Shown here: piece after piece, positions 1 to 8,827 of the stretch
Layout: every line of letters begins with the position of its first letter
Numbering within the stretch: position 1 is the stretch's first letter
NCBI RefSeq assembly: GCF_001563225.1
Contig: NZ_CP014206.1
Location: forward strand, 868,001 to 932,000
Reading direction: 5' to 3'
DNA from: Pseudodesulfovibrio indicus
Lineage (GTDB): Bacteria > Desulfobacterota > Desulfovibrionia > Desulfovibrionales > Desulfovibrionaceae
DNA: 64,000 nucleotides
Made by a program: the position numbers and the translations under genes
Notes under the pieces: model-generated
The model's database searches: none
Seen by the model: only the letters and a program-made list of their open reading frames with translations
Told to the model about the DNA's origin: nothing

Positions 1-5
1 AAATC

Positions 6-263
6 ATGACCAGGAAATTCGATCCCGAACTCTTGTATGTGGAATGTCACCGCTGCGGCCAGCCTGTCCTCTGGCGGCGCGGCATGACCACGAAGTTGCT
101 CAAACTGGCCAAGATCGACCCGTCCACCCTGGATGAACGGTGCGTGATCCTGTCCGAGGGCTGCCCCGGCTGCGTCCCGGACGAGACCACCTTCACCACC
201 CAGGTCATCCGCCTGAACAAGGAGAAGGACGGGCGGTCCTCCATGCTGGCCGTGGCCAACTAG
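6..263 (+). CDS. small zinc-ribbon-like hypothetical protein
   Basis: This 85-aa protein has two cysteine pairs, CHRC near residue 14 and CPGC near residue 53, spaced like a small zinc ribbon. No catalytic motif, signal peptide or membrane segment is visible. It ends just before a strong terminator, so it is not co-transcribed with the tail genes that follow. I do not recognise the family and infer only possible zinc binding. The start lies 6 bp from the window edge, so a longer upstream form cannot be excluded. Confidence 0.6.
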   Translation: MTRKFDPELLYVECHRCGQPVLWRRGMTTKLLKLAKIDPSTLDERCVILSEGCPGCVPDETTFTTQVIRLNKEKDGRSSMLAVAN

Positions 264-283
264 GATCGGCCGACATACGGCGT

Positions 284-336
284 GAAAAGCGCCTGTATTC
301 CGAGTCCCGGACCGGAATACAGGCGCTTTCGCCTTT
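284..336 (+). terminator. rho-independent terminator
   Basis: A near-perfect inverted repeat of about 18 bp (284-302 pairing with 313-330) is followed by a T-rich stretch. It closes the small upstream gene. Confidence 0.85.
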
Positions 337-656
337 TTCGGCTCCGGCCCGTTTCTCTCCCGCCGCCTCCCGGCCCCCCCATTGTTTGCCGTTGCCTGCC
401 GATCGCTAGCCATTCGATAGCCGATCGTTCCCGGGCCGCCTTTGGCGTGGGCTGCCCCGACCGCGGAGGAACGTCGCTTCCTGCCGAATTCGCAGGATAA
501 ACGGTCTTTCCTGCGCGGGGGCGCGAAAACCCGTCAAGCTGTATTTTCCTACCTCTCGGCTCCGCTCGGCAGCCGATCGCTCCCCGGCCCGAAAACCGGG
601 TCTATGCTCGTCGCAAGCCCGGGGCGCGTCCCCGAAACACAAGGAGCCGAACGAAC
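337..656. other. intergenic leader of the tail cassette
   Basis: There is no convincing ORF in this stretch. It holds several GCCGATCG-containing imperfect repeats (around 400-430 and 570-580) and ends with an AAGGAG ribosome binding site before the ATG at 657. I could not identify a promoter with confidence. Confidence 0.4.
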
Positions 657-2753
657 ATGAGCATAGCCACTCCAGCCATCACCAACTTCACCGCCGGGGA
701 GATCAGCCCCCGGCTGGAGGGGAGAACCGACCTCTCCAAATACTTCAACGGCTGCCGGGTCCTGGAGAATTTCCACGTTCACCCGCACGGCGGCACCTCC
801 CGGCGATCCGGCTTCCGGTTCGCGGCCGAGGCCCTGAACCCGGACAGGCCGGTGCTGCTCATTCCCTATGAATTCAGCGCCAAGCGGACCTATGTGCTGG
901 AGTTCAGCGAAAACGACGCGGGCCAGGGCCGCATGCGCGTCTTCACCCGGCACAAGGCGGTGATGAACGGGGCGGCGGAGTATGTCCGGAGCACCCCGTA
1001 CACCGCCGCCAATTTCGACAAGTTGCGCTACGCCCAGACGGACTCCTCGCTCATCCTGGTTCATCCGGGCCACCCCGTCCGCGAGATAACCCGCGTGGCG
1101 GACAACGACTGGTCCCTGGTGACCATGTCGTTCGAGGGCCGCCCCGACGAGTGGGCCACCGGAAACTATCCCTCCTCCGTGTGCTTTCACGAGCAGCGCA
1201 TGGTCCTGGCCGGGACCCCGAAGCAGCCCGCCACCATCTGGCTCTCCCGCACGGGCGAGTTCACGGACTTCCGGCTGCGCACGCGGGAGGTCCCCCTGGA
1301 AGGGTGGGAGACCCGCGAGATCAAGGATAGCAACAACGACGGGGTGCGCAGCGGCAAGGCCGGGGACACCGTGAAGCTGCTCGACGGCGACGGGTTCGAG
1401 GCCCGCGACGCCCTCAAGGGTCAGCACCCGGACGGAACCACCCGCTACTACCGGTACAAGGGCAAGAAGAATTACGTGGCCGACGGCGCGGACCTGACCC
1501 TGATGTTTGCCGACAGCCCCGGCATCAACCAGCTCGAAGCCATCTGGAACCCCTACGGCCAGCTCAACGGGAACGCCTGGGAATGCTTCGAGGTCGGGGA
1601 CCGCACCGACGCGGCGGCCGGGGACGCTCCCCTGGACGACGACGCCATCGAGGTCACCCTGTCGGGTCGTCAGGCCAACTCCATCGAGTTCGTGGTCCCG
1701 CGCCGCTCCCTGTGGATCGGCACCGCGGGCGGGGAGTGGACCCTGACCGGTTCGTCCGGCGACCCGCTCACCCCGGAGAACGTCAAGGCCACCCACGAGG
1801 GGACCTCCGGCGCGTCCTCCACCCGGCCCGAGGCCGTGGGTTTCGCCACCCTCTACGTCCAGCGCGCGGGCCGCAAGATCCGCGAGATGTCCTATCGGTT
1901 CGAGTCCGACGCCTACGTGTCCAAGGACCTGACCATATTGTCCGAGCACATCACCGAGGGCGGGCTGACCGGCCTGGCCTACGTCCAGGAGCCGGACTCC
2001 ATCCTCTACGGGGTGCGGTCCGACGGCGTGCTGGTAGCCCTGACCTACGTGCCGGATCAGGAGGTGGTCGCCTGGTCGCGCATCCTGACCGACGGCGTGG
2101 TGGAGCAGGCCGCCTCGGTCTACGACCCGGACCGCACCGCGACCGAGCTGTGGGTGGTGGTCGTGCGCACGGTCAACGGCCGTCCCCGTCGGTACGTCGA
2201 GTACCTGGAAGGGGAGTTCGACGGGCGCATCGAGAACGCCTTCTACGTGGACAGCGGCGTGACCTGGGAGGGCGCGCCCTCGGACACCCTGCAGATACTC
2301 CCCCACCTGGCGGGCCGGACCGTGTCCGTGCTGGCCGACGGCGCGGTGCAGAGCGACCGGCGGGTGTCCCCGGACGGAACCCTGACCCTGGACCGCCCTG
2401 CCTCCATCGTCCACGCCGGGCTGCTCTACCGCTCCCGGCTCCAGCCCATGCGGCTCGATTCCGGCAGCCAGCGCGGCACGGCCCAGACCAAGCGCAAGCG
2501 GATCACCAAGGTGGCCGCCCGGTTTTACGACACCCTGGGCGGGCGCATCGGCCCGGACGAGACCCGGCTGGAGCCGGTCTACTTCCGCTCCCCGGCCACG
2601 CCCATGGGCCGGGCTCCCGGCCCGTTCCGGGGCGACAAGATCGTGAATTTTCCCAACGGATGGGACCGCGACGGCCTGCTGACCATCGTGCAGGAGCAAC
2701 CCCTGCCCATGTCGGTGCTGCTCATCGTGCCGCAGGTCGTGGTCAACGAATAA
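657..2753 (+). CDS. podovirus-type tail nozzle-like virion protein
   Basis: This 698-aa protein opens with a motif (ITNFTAGEISPRLEGRTDL) typical of large phage structural proteins that open a podovirus tail module and are often labelled tail tubular protein B or nozzle-like. It then has a long beta-rich body with no signal peptide or membrane helix. An AAGGAG site precedes the ATG. It is first in a tight run with an internal protein, a fibre and a tail assembly chaperone, which supports a tail role. No head, portal or terminase gene is visible in the window. The exact structural role is inferred from family resemblance and position. Confidence 0.7.
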   Translation: MSIATPAITNFTAGEISPRLEGRTDLSKYFNGCRVLENFHVHPHGGTSRRSGFRFAAEALNPDRPVLLIPYEFSAKRTYVLEFSENDAGQGRMRVFTRHKAVMNGAAEYVRSTPYTAANFDKLRYAQTDSSLILVHPGHPVREITRVADNDWSLVTMSFEGRPDEWATGNYPSSVCFHEQRMVLAGTPKQPATIWLSRTGEFTDFRLRTREVPLEGWETREIKDSNNDGVRSGKAGDTVKLLDGDGFEARDALKGQHPDGTTRYYRYKGKKNYVADGADLTLMFADSPGINQLEAIWNPYGQLNGNAWECFEVGDRTDAAAGDAPLDDDAIEVTLSGRQANSIEFVVPRRSLWIGTAGGEWTLTGSSGDPLTPENVKATHEGTSGASSTRPEAVGFATLYVQRAGRKIREMSYRFESDAYVSKDLTILSEHITEGGLTGLAYVQEPDSILYGVRSDGVLVALTYVPDQEVVAWSRILTDGVVEQAASVYDPDRTATELWVVVVRTVNGRPRRYVEYLEGEFDGRIENAFYVDSGVTWEGAPSDTLQILPHLAGRTVSVLADGAVQSDRRVSPDGTLTLDRPASIVHAGLLYRSRLQPMRLDSGSQRGTAQTKRKRITKVAARFYDTLGGRIGPDETRLEPVYFRSPATPMGRAPGPFRGDKIVNFPNGWDRDGLLTIVQEQPLPMSVLLIVPQVVVNE

Positions 2754-2787
2754 CGCTCAACACAGAAAGACCCTAAAGGAGAAACAG

Positions 2788-3264
2788 ATGGGAACCAGTG
2801 CACTCTTTCAACCCATGGCCGTGCTGCAACAGGGGCTGGACCTGTTCGACGACGTTTCAGGCGCCTTCGGCGACCTGTCGGACAACGGGCGGTCCTCCGG
2901 CATCGCCGAGGCCAAGGCCCGGCTGCTGGAGACCGACGCCGAAGGCGATGCCAAGGACATCCGCCGCAGGGCGGTCAAGGACGCCGCAGAGCTGCGCGAA
3001 GAACGGGAAAAGGGCCGCGCCGGGCGCAACACCCGGTGGGGCGGCTCCAACCTGGCCATGTCCGGGTCCAAGGCGCTGGTCCGCGACGCGGGCCGCATCA
3101 AGGATACGGAGGACGAGGAGGACACCCTCTTCGAGGGCGAGATGAACGCTCAAAGCGCCCTGCGCGATGCCCGCACCAGGGCCAACATGCTGCGCATCAA
3201 CGGGGGCGGGACCGGCGACCGGTCCATCCTGTCCCTGGGCTCCAGCATCTACGGGAGGGACTAA
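2788..3264 (+). CDS. phage internal/structural protein, hypothetical
   Basis: The protein is 158 aa, highly charged and helical, with a long Ala/Arg/Glu segment at about residues 35-125 that suggests coiled coil, and a Gly-rich tail. It starts 34 bp after the nozzle-like gene with an AAGGAG site and ends 3 bp before the T7-type fibre gene. In T7-like phages this slot often holds a small internal virion protein (gp14-like). That role is inferred from size, composition and position only. It has no membrane segment. Confidence 0.5.
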   Translation: MGTSALFQPMAVLQQGLDLFDDVSGAFGDLSDNGRSSGIAEAKARLLETDAEGDAKDIRRRAVKDAAELREEREKGRAGRNTRWGGSNLAMSGSKALVRDAGRIKDTEDEEDTLFEGEMNAQSALRDARTRANMLRINGGGTGDRSILSLGSSIYGRD

Positions 3265-3267
3265 GCC

Positions 3268-4284
3268 ATGACCATCGCATCGACGGAAACAAAAGTGATC
3301 TACGGCGGCAACGGCTCCACCGCGACCTTCGCGGTCCCGTTCATGTTCCTGCGCAACGAGGACATCGAAGTCGTGCTCGTGGACGCCGAAGACGGGGAGT
3401 ACCTCCAGTCCGAAGGCACCGACTACCAACTGGCCGGGGCGGGCGAGCAGACCGGGGGGACCTGCGTCATGACCGCTGTGCCCGAGCCGGGGCAGACCCT
3501 GGTCATCCGGCGCGAACCGGCCATGGTCCAGGAGGTGGACTACGTGGAGAACGACGCCTTTCCGGCGGCCACCCACGAGGCGGCCCTGGACAAGCTGACC
3601 ATGATCTGCCAGGCCCTGGCCGAGAAGCTGGACCGGGCCGTGACCTTCCGCATCTCCTCTGCCGTGACGGGCGTGAATATGCCCGAACCCAGAGTCGGAA
3701 GGCTCATCGGCTGGACCGGCGAGGCGGGCGACCTGGGCAACTACGCGGTCTCCGACCTGGGGGCGGTGGTCACGCCCGTTGCCGTGCATCTGGGCGGCAC
3801 CGGCGCCGACAACCCCACCGAAGCGCTCTTCAATCTCGGATTCGGCGGTGCCGGGCTGACCGTGGCCGGGTGCGACGAGCCCGCCGAGGTCCTTGAGACC
3901 ATGGGCGCCGAGCCCGCCGACCCGGACATCCTCAGGGCGGACACGCCGGACGTCCTGCAAGCGCTGTTCGGAAGCAGCTTGCACGTACATACGGGAACGG
4001 ACCTGTTGTCGCTCAATGTGACCAAGAATCATATCAAATGGGCGCTGACCGGCGACAGCACGTTCAACGACATGTCGTTCGGGGCCGGGTACGCATTGCA
4101 GAACGGATGGACCGGCACGCTGGTGTTTCACGTGTATCCCAATGGTCACGAACTGTCCCTCGCGACCGCTCTCAAGCTCGCCCCCGGGGTCCCGGACCCC
4201 GATCCTGCGGCGACCGAGATCAGGGTGGTCCTGGAGATATTCCAGGGCCGACAGACCGTCGTCTCTCTGGAAAACGTGGAGTAA
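3268..4284 (+). CDS. phage tail fibre, T7 gp17-like N-terminal domain
   Basis: This is a 338-aa protein. Residues 1-130 match the pattern of the T7 tail fibre N-terminal domain that anchors the fibre to the tail: an early YGGNGSTATFAVPF strand, a DYQL element, a VIRRE strand and a helix with AALDKLTM. The remainder is variable and beta-rich, ending in a likely receptor- or partner-binding region. The start is 3 bp after the previous stop, and the second fibre gene begins 5 bp after this one ends. The domain call is from motif reading. Confidence 0.75.
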   Translation: MTIASTETKVIYGGNGSTATFAVPFMFLRNEDIEVVLVDAEDGEYLQSEGTDYQLAGAGEQTGGTCVMTAVPEPGQTLVIRREPAMVQEVDYVENDAFPAATHEAALDKLTMICQALAEKLDRAVTFRISSAVTGVNMPEPRVGRLIGWTGEAGDLGNYAVSDLGAVVTPVAVHLGGTGADNPTEALFNLGFGGAGLTVAGCDEPAEVLETMGAEPADPDILRADTPDVLQALFGSSLHVHTGTDLLSLNVTKNHIKWALTGDSTFNDMSFGAGYALQNGWTGTLVFHVYPNGHELSLATALKLAPGVPDPDPAATEIRVVLEIFQGRQTVVSLENVE

Positions 4285-4289
4285 CGGCC

Positions 4290-5288
4290 ATGTCCCTGAC
4301 TCTCTCCGAATCCAGCGTCGGCGGGTCGCATTATCTCATTTCGTATTCGGCGATCATATCGGCTTCGTCGGGCGGCGAAGCGACCGTGCCCGATATGCCG
4401 TACACCATCTCCGCATGGGTCCTGCCCACGGGGGAAACCGAATGGGTGCATCTGCGGATTGTGCGATCGGCCAACTTCCATGTGTACGTCACGGTGAACA
4501 ACGAGTCGTCGACCGACCTCGGCGAATACCTGTACAACGGGACGTTGACCAACTTCAAATGGACTCTGAACCAGCTGTACGGCACCTCGGTGTATTCGGC
4601 CTGGGCAGACGTCACCGTATGGAACGGAGCGCATGCTTCAGACAAGTTCGTGTATGGCTCGGGTCGCGGCTGCATGCCGCGCGACCCCCTTTCCATGGAC
4701 ATCTGGGTAGGCAACCTCAAGGCGTGGTACGACTTCGCCGACCCGAACGCCACGGGCCAAATCGCCAAATCCGGCGGTTGGGACACAGGCGACATCGTGC
4801 TTAACGCGTCCTCCAGCGACACCACCTTCCTGGACGCCACCAATATCATCCCGGCCGGAACGGTGGTCACCGGCGCCTCCGTCTACACGGCCGCCGGATA
4901 CGGCACTGATGATTCCGAGATCTGCATCTACAGGAAGACCGGGCCGTTCACCGGCGTACCCGTCAACGTCAAGAGCCTGAGCATATCGTCCTCCGCAGGA
5001 TGGCATTCGGTTCCCTTCGCCCAGACCGTCCCGAACAACCAGTACGGCCACTATCTCGGCGTCTATTCGGCCAGGTCCGTGTCCATGACCACGAATGCCG
5101 GTCAGGGGATGTATCGCTCCGGAGATCACATCACCCAGGGCACGGCCTTCAGCATGACCGGGACCTTTCGGTCGCCCATCACGAAGTGGGTTGGGTACAA
5201 GCCCGCCGGTCTCGGCCAGGACGTATCGGGCAACGGGCAACACTGGGACCTGACCGCCACGCAATCAACCTCAACCCCGACTTCCTAG
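4290..5288 (+). CDS. second phage tail fibre/tip protein
   Basis: This 332-aa protein is rich in Ser, Thr, Gly, Tyr and Trp, typical of beta-structured phage adhesins. The start at 4290 was chosen because it follows the fibre stop by 5 bp; the same frame is open further upstream but would overlap the fibre gene deeply. No enzymatic motif is seen. Residues about 50-110 resemble a carbohydrate-binding or LamG-like beta fold only loosely. Its place between the T7-type fibre and the tail chaperone suggests a receptor-binding tip. GC content is lower than in the neighbouring genes, common for host-range proteins. Confidence 0.55.
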   Translation: MSLTLSESSVGGSHYLISYSAIISASSGGEATVPDMPYTISAWVLPTGETEWVHLRIVRSANFHVYVTVNNESSTDLGEYLYNGTLTNFKWTLNQLYGTSVYSAWADVTVWNGAHASDKFVYGSGRGCMPRDPLSMDIWVGNLKAWYDFADPNATGQIAKSGGWDTGDIVLNASSSDTTFLDATNIIPAGTVVTGASVYTAAGYGTDDSEICIYRKTGPFTGVPVNVKSLSISSSAGWHSVPFAQTVPNNQYGHYLGVYSARSVSMTTNAGQGMYRSGDHITQGTAFSMTGTFRSPITKWVGYKPAGLGQDVSGNGQHWDLTATQSTSTPTS

Positions 5289-5297
5289 GAGGACGTC

Positions 5298-5789
5298 ATG
5301 GAAACATTTGTCTGGATCAAGGACGGAGACCCCGAACAGCGTGTGCTGCTGCCCCGCCATGTGGAGGAAGCGAGGACCTTGAGCGACGGGAGCGGCTGCC
5401 TCGTCCGCGTAAGGACGGCCGCTCTTCTTGCACGGCCCGATGGCTACGCCGCGCTTGACGCGCTCGGCTATAACCGCGCCGTGCCGCTTGAGCGGGAGCC
5501 GTACACCACCTACGGAACCGAATGGGTCAAGGACGCGGACCACATTTACCGTGAGGTGGTGATCGTCGCCGAGGTGGACGAGGGCGCGAAGACGGCGGCC
5601 CTGGCCGGCGAGGTGCGCGATCTGCGCGACCTGCGGCTGGCCCTGAGCGACTGGACCCAACTGGCGGACTGCCCGCTGGACGAGACGGAGAAGGCGGCCT
5701 GGGCGGCGTACCGGCAGGAACTCAGGGACATTCCCCAGCAGGTGGGGTTCCCGGAGTTCGTGTCCTGGCCGGCAATCCCGGAGGCGTAG
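5298..5789 (+). CDS. phage tail assembly chaperone-like protein
   Basis: The 163-aa protein ends with a signature of phage tail/fibre assembly chaperones: a SDWTQLADCPL stretch, then AAWAAYRQELRDIPQQ and a final VSWP. This pattern fits the Phage_tail_APC type of family, whose members fold or attach fibres. The N-terminal 90 residues are variable. An AGGAGG site precedes the ATG. It directly follows the fibre gene and is the last gene of the tail cassette before a terminator. Confidence 0.7.
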   Translation: METFVWIKDGDPEQRVLLPRHVEEARTLSDGSGCLVRVRTAALLARPDGYAALDALGYNRAVPLEREPYTTYGTEWVKDADHIYREVVIVAEVDEGAKTAALAGEVRDLRDLRLALSDWTQLADCPLDETEKAAWAAYRQELRDIPQQVGFPEFVSWPAIPEA

Positions 5790-5831
5790 ATTTCAGAGAT
5801 TTTCAAATCCCCTCTACCTTCCCCATCCCAC

Positions 5832-5870
5832 GGGGTGCGTTCCTTCGGGGGCGCACCCCCCTCTTCTTTA
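5832..5870 (+). terminator. terminator closing the phage tail cassette
   Basis: The arms GGGGTGCG (5832-5839) and CGCACCCC (5852-5859) are followed by CTCTTCTTTATT. It separates the phage cassette from leftward chromosomal genes. Confidence 0.75.
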
Positions 5871-5872
5871 TT

Positions 5873-6379
5873 CTAGGGAGCGGTCAGAATCTCGATGAGG
5901 TCCCGGAAATCGGGATAGTCGGCGGTCAGTTGCGCGCGGTCGCCGTGAACGTAGTCCGCGTACTCGAAGCCGGGGGCCACGGTGCACCCCATGAGCGCGA
6001 ACTCCGCGCCCGGCAGCAGCCGCATGCCCTGCCAGACGTGTTTGGGGACCACTACCTGGGGCCGTTGCCCGGCCAGGAGATCGCCGCCGAAGAGCACGGT
6101 CTCGCCCCTGCCGTCCGGGTGGAGGTGGAGCATCTCGCAGGGACCGCCCGCATAGAAGTGGAAAATCTCGTCGGACGCCAGCCGGTGCAGGTGGGAGTAT
6201 GTGTCCGGGGTGAGCAGGTAGAAGATGGCCGTGCCGAAGACGCGCGGTCCGTCGTAGCGGCCCGGCAGCGTCTCGCGCGCCAGGGACTCGTCCGCGCGGT
6301 GGGTCTCCAGGAACCAGCCTCCCTCCTCGGGGTGCGGGATCAGGCCGAGACGGTCGATGATCTCCCGTGCCGTGGTCAT
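5873..6379 (-). CDS. cupin-fold protein, DUF985 family
   Basis: This 168-aa protein matches the DUF985 cupin family in length and order: an N-terminal helix with LIPHPEEGGWF, a FYLLTP strand, a HRLASDEIFHFYAG core and the terminal GFEYADY segment. His and Glu residues in the core suggest a metal or ligand site, but the substrate of this family is not established to my knowledge. An AGGAGAG site precedes the ATG. It is last in a leftward run after slyX. Confidence 0.75.
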   Translation of the reverse strand: MTTAREIIDRLGLIPHPEEGGWFLETHRADESLARETLPGRYDGPRVFGTAIFYLLTPDTYSHLHRLASDEIFHFYAGGPCEMLHLHPDGRGETVLFGGDLLAGQRPQVVVPKHVWQGMRLLPGAEFALMGCTVAPGFEYADYVHGDRAQLTADYPDFRDLIEILTAP

Positions 6380-6387
6380 GGTCTCTC

Positions 6388-6597
6388 CTAGCCGTTGTAG
6401 TGGGGCGGGGGCACGTCCAGGGGGCCGCTTGCGTCCACCTGCTCGCCCAGCGTGCGGAGCTTCCCGGCCATCCGTTCCGCCAATCGCTCCAGCCCGTCGA
6501 TCCGCTTCTGCTGTTCGTAGAGCTGGTCGCTCAGTTTCTCTATGGTCCGGTCCTGGAGGGCGATGAGACTCTCCAGCCGTTCAAGCCGTTTTTCCAT
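6388..6597 (-). CDS. slyX: SlyX family coiled-coil protein
   Basis: The 69-aa protein is a single amphipathic coiled coil with heptad leucines, followed by the conserved Pro-Pro-His-Tyr tail (PPPHYNG) that marks the SlyX family. Function is unknown. A strong AAGGAGG site sits just upstream of the ATG. It lies 8 bp before the cupin gene and downstream of an EamA transporter on the same strand. Confidence 0.85.
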   Translation of the reverse strand: MEKRLERLESLIALQDRTIEKLSDQLYEQQKRIDGLERLAERMAGKLRTLGEQVDASGPLDVPPPHYNG

Positions 6598-6657
6598 GGG
6601 ACCTCCTTGGCCTTGCGGGGAGTATGCGCCCGGAGGGGGCGCTTTGCAATGGCTGGG

Positions 6658-7542
6658 TCAGGGCCGGTTGGTCAGGTACACGCCGGAGATGACCATCAAT
6701 CCGCCCAGGGCCAGGGAGAGGTGGATGGGCTCGCCCAGGAGCAGGAAGCCGAGGACCACCGCGAAGACCGGGACCGTGTTGATGAAGATGCCCGCGCGCG
6801 ATGCGCCGATGACCGAGATGGCCCGGTAGTACCAGAAATAGGCCAGGGCCGTGGCCAGGAAGCCGAGGAAGATCACGCACAGCCAGTCCACGGGCCGGGC
6901 CGCGGTCACGTCGCCCGCCAGCCCGCCGGATAGCGCCGCGGGCAGGAGCATCAGCGTGCCCATGAAGCTCGACCAGGCCACGGAGTTGAGCGGCGGCAGG
7001 GTCTTCATCACCGAGCGTCCGCCCAGGGTGTAGGCGGTCCAGCTGGCCACGCAGCCGAGGATCATGTAATCGCCCGGGTTCACGCCCCCCGCCAGCAGGG
7101 CCAGGGGATTGCCGTCGGCGATGACCACGGACACGCCCACCAGGGAGATCAGGGTGCCGACCACCCGCAGCGGGCCGAACCGTTCGCGGTAGAGTATGGC
7201 GGAAAGCACAGCGATGCATACCGGGATGCAGGCCACGATGAGCGCGGCGCGCCCGGCGGCGATGGTCTGGAGCCCGGTGAAGAAGAAATAGCTGTAGGCG
7301 AACACGCCGGTGCCGCCCAAAAAGGCCACGGGCAGCACCTGGTTCGCCTTGAGCCGGGGCAGGTGCCCGTCGGCCCGCCAGCACATGAACAACAGGATCA
7401 CGGAGGCCAGGGCGAAGCGCAGGAAGGCGGCGGACATGGGGTGCATGGACTGGGCCAGCACCCGCCCGGCCACCCAGGTCCCGCCCCACAGCAGCATGCT
7501 GACCACCAGCAGGAAATAGGTGTAGGAAAGTGATTGCTTCAT
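6658..7542 (-). CDS. EamA/DMT family inner-membrane transporter
   Basis: This 294-aa protein has about ten hydrophobic segments arranged as two five-helix EamA repeats. Landmarks are the N-terminal LLWGGTWVAGR helix, a PLRVVGTLISLVGVSV segment ending repeat one, and GEPIHLSLALGGLMVISGV near the end. DMT exporters move small metabolites; the substrate cannot be read here. The gene sits between the RNA methyltransferase and slyX on the same strand. No strong ribosome binding site is seen before this ATG. Confidence 0.85.
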   Translation of the reverse strand: MKQSLSYTYFLLVVSMLLWGGTWVAGRVLAQSMHPMSAAFLRFALASVILLFMCWRADGHLPRLKANQVLPVAFLGGTGVFAYSYFFFTGLQTIAAGRAALIVACIPVCIAVLSAILYRERFGPLRVVGTLISLVGVSVVIADGNPLALLAGGVNPGDYMILGCVASWTAYTLGGRSVMKTLPPLNSVAWSSFMGTLMLLPAALSGGLAGDVTAARPVDWLCVIFLGFLATALAYFWYYRAISVIGASRAGIFINTVPVFAVVLGFLLLGEPIHLSLALGGLMVISGVYLTNRP

Positions 7543-7631
7543 GGTCGGCAGGATTTACGCCTCCCGGTCGTATTTTTCAACCCCGGGGGTGCGGGATTTC
7601 CCGATGCCCCCCATCGGCGAAGGTGAATAGG

Positions 7632-8807
7632 TCAGTCCCCCTTCCGGGTTCCCTCGTACAGTTCGTATTCCAGGAGCCGGCATTCGATCTTGGCGTTCCA
7701 GAAGATGCGCCGCCGCTTGGTGCGCAGCCCCACGGACTTGGCCAGCTCGCTGTTGCCGGTGAAGATGAACCCGGCCTTGCCGCCGCATTGCTGCTTGAAG
7801 AAGTCGCCGATCCCTCTGTAGACCGCGCGCAGCATTTCGATGTCGCCGAGCCGCATGCCGTACTCCGGGTTGAGCATGACCACGCCCGGCCCGGCCGGGA
7901 CCTCGGTCTGCGTGAAGTCGCAGACCGCGAACTCGATGAAGTCGCCCACCCCGGCCAGCCGCGCGTTGTCCCGGGCCGCCTCGATGGCCGCCGGGTCGTG
8001 GTCCGTGGCGATGATCCGCCCCTTGATCTCCGGGATCTCCGCGTCCTCGGCCTCGCCCACCAGGTCGTCCCAGCGGGCCGGGTCGAAGCCGATGATCTTC
8101 TTGAAGGCGAAGTCGTCGCGCAGCAGGCCGGGCGCGCCGTTCATGGCCATGAGCGCGGCCTCGATGGCCAGGGTCCCGGCCCCGCACATGGGGGCGATGA
8201 AGTGGCCGCCCCTGCGGGCCAGCTCCGGCCAGCCCGAAGCCAGAATGCAGGCCGCGGCCAGGGTTTCCTGCATGGGGGCCTTGTGGGGCCGCTTGCGGTA
8301 GCCCCGCCGGGGCAGCGGGTCGCCCGTGGTGTCCAGGTAGATGGTCGCCCGGTTCTCGCGCCAGTACAGGAACAGGCAGACCCCGCTCGTCTCCGGCCCG
8401 GAGTCCGGGCGGGAGCCGAATTTCTCGGAGAACCGGTCGGCCACCGCGTCCTTGACCCGCAGCCCGGCGAACCGGGAGTCGTTGACCGTGGTGTCGCGGA
8501 TGGCGGCGTCCACGCGGAAGTAGCCGTCCCGGGGGATGTATTCCTCCCACGGCAGCTCCTTGATCTCGCGGTACAGCTCGTCCCCGTCGAAGGCCCGGAA
8601 CCGCTTCAGCTCGAAGAGCACCCGGTGGCCGGTGCGCACCCAGAGGTTCAGCCGCATGCAGTCGTCAAGGGTGCCGCGCACCTCCACGCCCGCGTCCAGG
8701 GGCTCGGCGGCGGCAAAGCCCAGGCCTTCGAGCTCCCCCTTCAGGTAGCGGGGAATTTCCAGGGGGCAGGTGATCAGGATCGGTCCGGTGTCGGAAAAAT
8801 GGGTCAT
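7632..8807 (-). CDS. THUMP-domain RNA guanine N2-methyltransferase (RlmL N-terminal type)
   Basis: The N-terminal ~160 residues form a THUMP-like RNA-binding domain. The methyltransferase domain has the SAM motif CGAGTLAIEAAL, an ATDHD motif and NPEYGMRLGD at the catalytic position. The usual motif there is NPP(Y/F), so NPEY is a variant worth noting. The family includes 23S rRNA G2445 methyltransferases; the exact target is inferred. I placed the start at MTHFSD (8807) rather than an in-frame upstream Met, because 8807 lies just after the stop of the upstream gene at 8828. Length is 391 aa. Confidence 0.8.
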   Translation of the reverse strand: MTHFSDTGPILITCPLEIPRYLKGELEGLGFAAAEPLDAGVEVRGTLDDCMRLNLWVRTGHRVLFELKRFRAFDGDELYREIKELPWEEYIPRDGYFRVDAAIRDTTVNDSRFAGLRVKDAVADRFSEKFGSRPDSGPETSGVCLFLYWRENRATIYLDTTGDPLPRRGYRKRPHKAPMQETLAAACILASGWPELARRGGHFIAPMCGAGTLAIEAALMAMNGAPGLLRDDFAFKKIIGFDPARWDDLVGEAEDAEIPEIKGRIIATDHDPAAIEAARDNARLAGVGDFIEFAVCDFTQTEVPAGPGVVMLNPEYGMRLGDIEMLRAVYRGIGDFFKQQCGGKAGFIFTGNSELAKSVGLRTKRRRIFWNAKIECRLLEYELYEGTRKGD

Positions 8808-8827
8808 GGGGTTCTCGCCTGGCGGGG

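Noticed and set aside
549..2699. 716-codon minus-strand frame opposite the tail nozzle-like gene
   Set aside because: GC-rich shadow frame with biased composition; the plus strand encodes a recognisable phage protein in an operon.
657..5789. Tailocin (phage-tail bacteriocin)
   Set aside because: Known tailocins derive from contractile or flexible long tails with sheath or tube genes. None is present, and the genes are of short-tail type.
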